Made by a program: the position numbers and the translations under genes | From: Thermoascus crustaceus | Lineage: Eukaryota; Ascomycota; Eurotiomycetes; Eurotiales; Thermoascaceae | Length of the DNA stretch: 64,000 nucleotides | Direction of reading: 5' to 3' | Assembly (NCBI GenBank): GCA_001599835.1 | Contig: BCIC01000005.1 | Location: forward strand, 1,119,567 to 1,183,566 | Shown here: positions 57,443 through 64,000 of the stretch, piece by piece | How the letters are laid out: each line of letters starts with the position of its first letter | Position numbering within the stretch: the stretch's first letter is position 1 | Notes under the pieces: model-generated | The model's input: the letters and a program-made list of their open reading frames with translations, nothing else | What the model was told of the DNA's origin: nothing | Databases searched by the model: none

Positions 57443-58167
57443 ATGGTCCGCACCTCCGTCCTCAACGATGCGCTTAACGCCATCAACAACGCCGAGAAGG
57501 CCGGTCGCCGCCAGGTCCTGATCAGACCTAGCTCCAAGGTCATTGTCAAGTTCCTCACTGTCATGCAGAAGCACGGTATGTTGCGCCTTCCGTTACCTTA
57601 GTGTCGGCGCAGGAGAGGGGTGTCCAGGAATCATCAGTCAAGATCTCCGTCATTATAGACAAAAAAAATTCGGGTTGATAACTAGGCGGCGCTTTCGATT
57701 TTTACCCCACTCCACGACGTCTGCCTTTTGAGTACCCGAGATATTAATGACATCTTTTATGATGCGGAGATCTTACAAGTTTCCTGGACACCCCTTGCTC
57801 TGTGCTAGGTAGCTTTTAAATCTTCGCCACATCACTGACTTTCTTTTTAGGCTACATTGGCGAGTTCGAGGAGGTTGACGACCACCGCTCTGGCAAGATC
57901 GTCATCCAGCTCAACGGACGGTGAGTTTCCAAAAGCTTCCATTTGGTTCAACTTGCAATTGCTGACGACCGGAACAGCCTGAATAAGTGCGGTGTCATCA
58001 ACCCCCGCTACAACGTCCAGCTCCGTGAGCTCGAGAAGTGGGTCGTCCAGCTGCTGCCCTCTCGTCAGTTCGGCTTCGTCGTCCTGACCACCTCTGCCGG
58101 CATCATGGACCACGAGGAGGCCAGACGCAAGCACGTCGCTGGCAAGATCCTTGGCTTCTTCTACTAG
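57443..58167 (+). CDS. RPS22: 40S ribosomal protein S22 (uS8)
   Basis: A small-subunit ribosomal protein that binds helix 21 of 18S rRNA. Three exons (57443-57575, 57851-57920, 57978-58167) give exactly 130 residues, the family length. The sequence is near-canonical: MVRTSVLNDALNAINNAEK, SSKVIVKFLTVMQKHG, YIGEFEEVDDHRSGKIVIQL, NPRYNVQLRELEKWV, LPSRQFGFVVLTTSAGIMDH and ending GKILGFFY. The first intron (57576-57850, 275 nt) is far longer than the second (57 nt) and can fold into a long nested hairpin, reported separately. The promoter has E-box and telo-box motifs. Identification is certain; exon edges are fixed by frame and by the conserved protein. Confidence 0.98.
57576..57850 (+). other. 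Structured first intron of the uS8 gene
   Basis: The intron runs from GTATGT to TTTTTAG. It contains four complementary pairs in nested order: AGGGGTGTCCAGGAA (57616-57630) with TTCCTGGACACCCCT (57781-57795), a perfect 15 bp; AGATCTCCG (57641-57649) with CGGAGATCT (57765-57773), 9 bp; GTCATTA (57649-57655) with TAATGAC (57745-57751), 7 bp; and TCGGGT (57670-57675) with ACCCGA (57734-57739), 6 bp. The order is consistent with one extended stem about 180 nt long with internal loops. I do not see convincing paired C and D snoRNA boxes. Confidence 0.8.
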
Positions 58168-58638
58168 ATTCCCCTGCCAGGAATCCTCTGGTTAAAACAA
58201 CTGAAAAAATAACAAAAAGCGTCAATATGTGTCGGGATTGAATGATAATGGTCATGAAACAAAAGAGCGGGTTACGAGCTTGTATGATGGCGTCTTGGCG
58301 AAACGGATGAGTATATTCCCCGGCGAATTACGCCCTAGATAGCTTGAAGAGTCATTTACTCGTTCATATTTCATAGCCAATATCATCTGTCTCGAACAAT
58401 TCATATATACCCAGGTAGTTTTTTTCTCTGGATCAGTCGTAAACTGTGGCCTTATCCCGTGTCGAAGGCGGACCGAGGCTTGTTGTTCACCGCCTGCGGG
58501 ATCTGCGACCCTTTATCCAGACGGAAGTCTTCCCCGCAACTCGTATCTCTTTCTATAAGTCCAAATGATAATAACGCAGGCTTGGTTGGATTGACCTCGT
58601 AATCAAGTTCCAGAGGCATCCTCAAGCTTACTCTATCT
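58168..58638. other. Intergenic region
   Basis: uS8 3' UTR and promoter of the histidine phosphatase gene. No coding region is recognised. Confidence 0.6.
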
Positions 58639-59977
58639 ATGATAATGCCTCTAGATACAATATACCTGACCCGCCACGGTGTAGGTACCTATCCTTCATC
58701 CTTTCCTCTACTCCAAACTTATGTACCTCTCTCGACTAACATGTTCCCAGCACCGTCTCAACTGGACAATCGACCTCAAAACCGGCCGCTATCACTCCCA
58801 GTTCCCCACCCCGACAGGCAACCCGGCCGACCCGATCCTGACCTCCCACGGCGTGCGCCAGTCGCACGAGCTCGCCGCGCACCTGGTCAGTGACGGGTTC
58901 GAGCCGAAGCCGTGGAGGGTGTACTGTAGTCCGTTTTATCGGTGTTTGCAGACGATCCGGCCGGCTGTGGAGGCGTTGAAGAAGAGGAAGAAGGAGAAGA
59001 AGGGGAAGGGAGAGTGTGGTGATGATGGGGTTGATTTGGATGTGAGGGTTGAGCGTGGGTTGGGGTGAGTATTATCTATCTGTACATCTTATTTCCTTCT
59101 GTTTGACCATCGGGGCATGCGATCAGATGTGAACAAACGACACTGACTATACTGTTTCTACCAGAGAATGGTTCGGCCCAACCACCTTCTTCGACCACCC
59201 CTCCCCCTCCCCGCCCTCAACCCTCCGCTCCCACTTCCCCACCATCCTCCACCCCGCCCCCGAATCCCACTACACGCCGCACCTCATCCCCTCCACCCGC
59301 GGCGAGACCATCGCGCAACTGCACGACCGCGTCGCGACCACCCTGCAGGCCATCATCGCCGACGTGGACGCCGAGATCGATGCCTTCGAAGCCTCACTGC
59401 CCCCTGGATCCCCAGAAAGGACAAGCAGCAAGGCGATCCTGATTTGCTCGCATGCGGCGCCGCTCATCGCGATGGGGAGGGCCCTGACGGGGAATATGCC
59501 GGAGGATTCAGGGGTGGAGGATTTTAAGGTGTTCACGGCGGGGTTGAGTACTTTCGTCAGGCGGGGGAGGCCGACAAGGTCTTCTTCTTCGTCCTGTATA
59601 TCTGATCGCATCCCTGCGGGGGAAGGTGACAAATCTGGACGTCTAGCGCCAGGAACGAAAATCGTCCGTCCAGATACGTCCGTACCGGATTGGAGAGGTG
59701 GAAAGGGAGTTGGTGGCGGATGGGATTGCGTCGTCAATGGGGATTGTAGCTTCTTGAGCGGTGGAGCGGAGAGGGGGTGGTGAGTACTGTCCATCCACAT
59801 TACCTTCTTATCGTTGAGCCGTCATGTTTCTGGCCTTTCTATGATAAACTACTGGGGCTAACAAGGAACTTGTATAGGCACTTCAACGGCGAAGAATCGT
59901 TCGATACGGGTCCCATGGCTCCGCCGACTGCGACTCCCAAGTCGAGTGAGGAGTCGTCGATTGGGACAAAGTTATGA
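58639..59977 (+). CDS. Histidine phosphatase (phosphoglycerate mutase-like)
   Basis: Four exons (58639-58680, 58751-59064, 59165-59779, 59878-59977) give 356 residues. The catalytic phospho-His motif is formed across the first intron: IYLTRHG then HRLNW. The second conserved block is YCSPFYRCLQTIRPAVEAL, and the second catalytic His is in ILICSHAAPLIAMGRAL (~residue 230). The acid-base region EWFGPTTFFDHPSP starts exon 3. Inserts rich in Lys (KKRKKEKKGKG) and Ser interrupt the fold. This subgroup resembles the phosphatase-like half of TFIIIC subunit tau55/Tfc7, but the TFIIIC-binding half is not obvious, so a general cytosolic phosphatase is equally likely. A second in-frame ATG two codons later could be the start. 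Confidence 0.87.
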
Positions 59978-60660
59978 ATGTATTCTCACATACAGATGCA
60001 TCAGTACATAATATACATACTGTGTATATATGCCTTTTAGTTTATAATACCGTTCTAAAGATCTTCGTTATCTGGGCATGGGGGATAGCATGTTGTGAAG
60101 TCTCAATACCACCAATGTTCATACTGGCTCTTGTGTTGAGAGTCTGGGGAGGCTTCGAATAGTAAAGCTAATAGAAGATTCGAGCCCTGCTGTCCAAAGA
60201 CGAGTTATGAACACGAACCGCTCCAACGGTCTTCACAACCCTTTCCGTTATGGTTTCCAAAGTGACGTCTACGAGGTGCTTTGGAGGCCAGCTACTACTG
60301 TCTGAAAGGAAGTACATACTACTTAGCACGCAGCAGCACGTCATTTGCCATTACCTTGAGCACAAGCAATGGATTTTCGGTCTCAAGTGATTCCTTGAAC
60401 GTTTCTGACTGTATCTAACTTCGACCCCGTGGGGAGCGACGGTCCCTTGGCGCCAAATCTGCTTAGCCAGCAGCCCGAAGCCCTGGACCACCACCCGGCG
60501 AAAAAGTCGGCCCGGTGGCAATCCTACCGCCCAGACTCTTGACAACGAGCATCACCAAGCAAACATTCACGAGACCTTCAATCCCATCTATCCCTCGCCG
60601 CCATTTTATCTAACCTACATACACCGCACCCAGCCAGCGGGGTGCACCAGTTAGCCCAAC
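59978..60660. other. Intergenic region
   Basis: 3' UTR of the phosphatase gene and promoter of CWC25. No coding region is recognised; the last ~100 bp are C-rich leader sequence. Confidence 0.6.
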
Positions 60661-62049
60661 ATGGGTGGCGACCTCAACCTCAAGAAATCATGGCACCCCT
60701 CGCTGATCCGGAACCAAGAGCGCGTCTGGGCCGAGGAGAAGCGCGCCCTCGAGGAGCGCAAGCGGATCGAGCAGCTCCGCCGTGAGCGCGATGAGGAGCG
60801 CCAGATTCAGGAACTCGAACGCCTCCAGGAGGCCGCGGGGAAAAAACCCCGGCAGCAGCGCGTCGAATGGATGTACCAGGCACCCTCGGCCCCCGGGCAG
60901 CAGACCTCGGAGGAGATGGAGAGTTATCTCCTGGGCAAGAGACGCATCGATTCGATCCTGCTGAAGAAGGATAGCGAGGAGAATAAGAGGCTCGAGAAGG
61001 GCGTCGATCTGGTCGCGCTGAATGGGGCCCAGCAGCAGAATAGCGTCGACGCCGCGAGGGATACGATGAATAAGATCCGGGCGGATCCGTTGCTCGAGGT
61101 GAAGAAGAGGGAGCAGGCCGCGTATGAAGCTATGGTGAAGGAGTCGATGCGGAGGAGTCGGGTTGAGAAACGGGTCAAGGAGCGGGAGGAGGATAGGGAC
61201 AGGCATAAACATAAGCGGAGGAGGGAGGACGATGACGATCGTGACCATCATCGTCATCACCATCGGCATAATCACCGGTCGCACAGGCACAGGTCAGATT
61301 CTCCGTCTTCTCCGGAGCGTTCGCGACGCAGCAGGAGGGATGATCGTGACGATCGAGATGGTCGGGACTATGATCGGGATCACCACGGCTCCAGCAGGCG
61401 CGAGGAAGACTGCGATCGTGATCGAAACCGTGATCGTGACGACCGATACAGACGTCGACGGGACGAAGATCGCAGACGGTCGCGCTCGCCGGTTTCTGCT
61501 TCTCCGGAGGAGAGGCGCCGGGACGGTGAACGGCGTAGCAGGAGAGACGACGACATCGACGACTATCGTGACAGACGTCGTGATCGTGATCGTGACCGCG
61601 ACCGCGAGAACGGAACCTCCTACCGTGACTATGATCGGAAGGATGATTCTCGAAATCGCGACCGCGATCGAAGATCCTCATACCATGACCGTGACCGTGA
61701 AGGTGACTCGAGACGAGACTCCTACCGGAAAGATACCACCAACAACACCAAAGCCCTACCTCCTCCTAACGGAGTTCCCTCCACCTCCGACAACAAAAAG
61801 AACCTGGACGAAGAACGCCTCCGCCGCCTCGCAGAGATGCAATCCGCGGCCGACGAGCTCGAGCAGAAGCGGCGCCAGCGCGTTGCCGATATCACCGCCG
61901 CCGAGGACCGCGAGCGCGCCGAGGAGGATCGGAACCGGTCCGAGCGCGGACGGTTCGTGTCGCAGCTGCATCGGAAGCTGCAGGAGGATAGTCTCGACGA
62001 AAGGTTAAGACGGAGTCGCGGCGGGCTGGCGAAGTTGGAGGAGGATTAG
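60661..62049 (+). CDS. CWC25: Pre-mRNA splicing factor CWC25
   Basis: A spliceosome factor that joins after Prp2 action and helps the first transesterification step. A single exon of 462 residues. The N-terminus MGGDLNLKKSWHPSLIRNQERVW is the Cir_N/CWC25 signature, followed by a charged helix (EEKRALEERKRIEQLRRERD) and the conserved WMYQAPS...EEMESYLLGKRRID region (~75-105). A long Arg/Asp/His-rich middle (about residues 165-365) consists of degenerate RD, DR and HH repeats, encoded by GATCGTGAC-like units. The C-terminal ~95 residues regain a conserved helical segment (RLRRLAEMQSAADELEQKRRQR). Start and stop are unambiguous. Confidence 0.95.
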   Translation: MGGDLNLKKSWHPSLIRNQERVWAEEKRALEERKRIEQLRRERDEERQIQELERLQEAAGKKPRQQRVEWMYQAPSAPGQQTSEEMESYLLGKRRIDSILLKKDSEENKRLEKGVDLVALNGAQQQNSVDAARDTMNKIRADPLLEVKKREQAAYEAMVKESMRRSRVEKRVKEREEDRDRHKHKRRREDDDDRDHHRHHHRHNHRSHRHRSDSPSSPERSRRSRRDDRDDRDGRDYDRDHHGSSRREEDCDRDRNRDRDDRYRRRRDEDRRRSRSPVSASPEERRRDGERRSRRDDDIDDYRDRRRDRDRDRDRENGTSYRDYDRKDDSRNRDRDRRSSYHDRDREGDSRRDSYRKDTTNNTKALPPPNGVPSTSDNKKNLDEERLRRLAEMQSAADELEQKRRQRVADITAAEDRERAEEDRNRSERGRFVSQLHRKLQEDSLDERLRRSRGGLAKLEED

Positions 62050-62741
62050 ATTAACTTTCTTTTCTTTCCTCGGAGTTTGGTGCGGATGAAGATGAAGATG
62101 AAGATGGGAAAATGAATTTACCTACGTATGCAGTGGGGAGAGAAGTTCCGACTTCTAGGACGGGAATAGGCAGGTTTTTTTTATCTACTTCGATGATGAA
62201 TATTTGATTCCCAGGTTGCTGTTGTATGGGCATGATGGGGTTCTCTTTTTCTGATTGACTGGATGAGAGCACAATTTGTATCACACGCATGTCGAAGCAA
62301 TCCTTACTCGATGTGCAGGCTGGCCCTGTACTGCATAGTTTAACCAATCAATTGGGTCCTTGTGACGGTATTGTTCTCATCCGTAACTCAAGGTAGACAG
62401 GATAAACCCTGGGTTCTAGGTGTATGCTGTACATGCTACCTTAATAGTATGTGTACAGGACAAAGTACAAGTCTGCCGCTGCTGACCACTTCTTTTATTA
62501 GTTTGTGTACGTTTGTAACCTGACATTATTCATAAGGAAAAAACATGGGTAGAGCTGTACAGAAGCTGTCTCGGGGAGGGGAAGCAACGTAGGGGATCTT
62601 CCAATTGTGCAACGGTTCATTCAATGCCACAGTATGGACCTTCTCGACAAAAAAGAAGACCGCAGTCAGAAAATACAAGTGCTATCCCGAACAAACATGG
62701 ACCTTCACCGCTCAACTCCATCTCTAGGGGGTATCGTGGTA
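62050..62741. other. Convergent intergenic region
   Basis: 3' UTRs of CWC25 (plus) and the membrane protein gene (minus). It starts with a short GAAGAT repeat near 62,085. No coding region is recognised. Confidence 0.55.
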
Positions 62742-64000
62742 TTATTGCTGTTCTGCATTATTCAGTTCAGGCGAGCCTACACGCGGGGATTCATGCGGAG
62801 ATGGTCCCCCTGCTGGCTCGTCCGGGTTGGCTGCTCCGGTAGCTTCTTCCACAGCTGCTTCGGCGGCTTCCTCCGCCTGGCGTCTTCTGCGGATTTCTTC
62901 TTCAGCTCTCGCCCGCTCCGCAGCGGCCTGAACTGCGTTCCTCGCTTCAACATGTCTCTCTCCGACACCGGGAACCAGGCTGGCAAAGAATAGTGCCAAG
63001 GACCGCTCCAGTCTCCTCAGGTTCTGCTGTAGCCCTGTGCGGCGTTGATCCGGTCCACCTGCGGCAACTTGAGCGTGCTCTGCAGCTTCAGGCGGCAGAT
63101 TCGCCCCGACCCCACCACGAGGAACTGGTTGGATCTCATCCGCGCCGATGTGGACGAGGCCTTCGAGATGTCGTTGCACTGGGGCGATCACCATCCTCTG
63201 AAACTGCCGCGGAAGGCCAGTTTCGGAGAGAAGCGAGATCAGCACTGCCAATGAGACAAAGATAACCCTCGACCAGGTACCAGATTCGCTGAACAAATAG
63301 CAGAAGAAGTATAGCCGGATGAACAGCCATATCCGTCTCAGGTTTCGAGCAAAAGCGGCTTGGCGGTTATTTTCCAACCGTCGATGGTTAAGCAGCACTT
63401 GTCGGACAGCATTGTCCATCATAACTGCGCCAGGGTTCAGTGCTCCTTGGGCCTGGTCTTGCCGCAAAGCTGGCCCTGACGCTTGCGCCTGCTGGGACCG
63501 GAGTACAGCCATGGACGACTGAATCGCTGCAGCTCCGCTAGGAGATGCTATCAACGCTTCATGCCCGGCTGGGGACGAAAGCAGATAGATCGGAGCATGA
63601 GCTGCGTCCGGGGTGGTCACCGGATTTGCGGCATCGTCTTGACGGTTAGCGGGAGATCTGGCCTGCGAGACACGAAGCTGATCCGCGCGGACGTAGAGGT
63701 TCAAAGCGCGAGCGAGCAATGCTTCTATACGACCGTCCCGAGGAGCGAGCGGGTTAATAGATTGATGATCTAGCAGTCTATATAGCTCATTTCTGATGTG
63801 AGCTATACTATCGAGAGGAGGGGCGACACCTCGATTGAGCTGGCTTTCACCATAGCTAATATTGTTCTGCAGCTGGAGGAGTCTCAGCTGCCTGTTCTCG
63901 ACCTCCTCAGTGCCTCCGGTTCCAGTTGTGTGAACGTCCGTAACGTCCGTAGTCTGATCAGCGTTGAGATTGATCCCCGCTGAACCCTCTGAAACTGTGG
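62742..64000 (-). CDS. HERPUD/Usa1-like ER membrane protein (partial)
   Basis: Runs off the right edge; only the C-terminal ~419 residues are in the window, in one uninterrupted frame. Near the middle, FARNLRRIWLFIRLYFFCYLFSESGTWSRVIFVSLAVLISLLSETG contains two hydrophobic stretches separated by a short turn, as in the hairpin of HERPUD1 and yeast Usa1, which organise the Hrd1 ER-associated degradation ligase. A Gln/Ala-rich segment precedes it. A charged, Ala/Glu-rich coiled region (RAEEEIRRRRQAEEAAEAAVEEA) and an acidic tail follow. In that family a ubiquitin-like domain would lie N-terminal, outside the window. Identity to this family is inferred from the membrane hairpin alone. Confidence 0.6.
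   Translation of the reverse strand, partial: TVSEGSAGINLNADQTTDVTDVHTTGTGGTEEVENRQLRLLQLQNNISYGESQLNRGVAPPLDSIAHIRNELYRLLDHQSINPLAPRDGRIEALLARALNLYVRADQLRVSQARSPANRQDDAANPVTTPDAAHAPIYLLSSPAGHEALIASPSGAAAIQSSMAVLRSQQAQASGPALRQDQAQGALNPGAVMMDNAVRQVLLNHRRLENNRQAAFARNLRRIWLFIRLYFFCYLFSESGTWSRVIFVSLAVLISLLSETGLPRQFQRMVIAPVQRHLEGLVHIGADEIQPVPRGGVGANLPPEAAEHAQVAAGGPDQRRTGLQQNLRRLERSLALFFASLVPGVGERHVEARNAVQAAAERARAEEEIRRRRQAEEAAEAAVEEATGAANPDEPAGGPSPHESPRVGSPELNNAEQQ

Noticed and set aside
57576..57850. Box C/D snoRNA in the uS8 intron
   Set aside because: TGATGC-like and CTGA-like strings occur, but not as paired boxes with a closing terminal stem at the right spacing; the nested hairpin explains the sequence better.
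61163..62008. 281-codon second frame in CWC25
   Set aside because: A by-product of the short-period GATCGTGAC repeat; CWC25 conservation fixes the other frame.
1..64000. CRISPR arrays, bacterial operons, prophage or insertion sequences
   Set aside because: Spliceosomal introns and eukaryote-specific genes show this is nuclear fungal DNA; no regularly spaced repeats were seen.

Overview
The window looks like chromosomal DNA of a filamentous ascomycete, most likely Aspergillus or a close relative in the Eurotiales. This rests on protein-coding genes with short introns (about 50-275 nt) that start GTATGT/GTAAGT/GTGAGT and end in YAG, on long AT/CT-rich intergenic stretches, and on Pezizomycotina-type families (Zn2Cys6 regulator, NmrA-like protein, fungal CybS, CWC25, vWA and GFA-domain proteins). 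The species assignment is inferred from reading the proteins; no search was run.

Layout. 0.5-1.8 kb: fibrillarin (minus). 1.8-4.9 kb: no convincing gene, but a diverged duplication carrying a TATA box and a small ORF. 4.9-7.0 kb: Pho89-type phosphate permease (minus). 7.0-11.6 kb: gene-poor, with an inverted repeat. 11.6-15.4 kb: MDR oxidoreductase, succinate dehydrogenase anchor subunit and a Maf-family pyrophosphatase. 16-24.3 kb: a decayed nitrogen-salvage neighbourhood. It holds a broken N-carbamoyl amino acid hydrolase gene, two identical divergent tRNA-Ser(AGA) genes with a degenerate third copy between them, a broken and 5'-truncated hydantoinase B gene, and one intact amidase with a GATA-site cluster upstream. 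25-29 kb: bHLH factor, Snu13 and a GFA-like protein. 30-36.6 kb: a 1324-residue disordered protein and a small unknown protein. 37.7-43.5 kb: a frameshifted Zn2Cys6 regulator, a vWA protein and a frameshifted NmrA-like gene. 45.7-62 kb: a CBM48-like protein, APC4, importin beta, ribosomal protein uS8/S22, a histidine phosphatase and splicing factor CWC25. The right edge cuts a HERPUD/Usa1-like membrane protein (minus).

How the genes relate. Most are unlinked housekeeping genes with their own promoters, as is usual in fungi. Three act in ribosome production: fibrillarin and Snu13 are core box C/D snoRNP proteins and uS8 is a 40S protein. All three have a CACGTG-type site upstream, and the uS8 gene also has an AAACCCTAA telo-box. 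The hydantoinase B, carbamoylase and amidase genes look like remains of a catabolic group for cyclic or carbamoylated nitrogen compounds. Only the amidase still reads as functional.

The most interesting signal is the first intron of the uS8 gene. It contains four nested, in-order complementary segments that would fold most of the intron into one long hairpin. This recalls the RNase III-cleaved intron hairpin reported for yeast RPS22B. Exon coordinates were worked out by hand from splice motifs and reading frame, and every gene called intact closes in frame.
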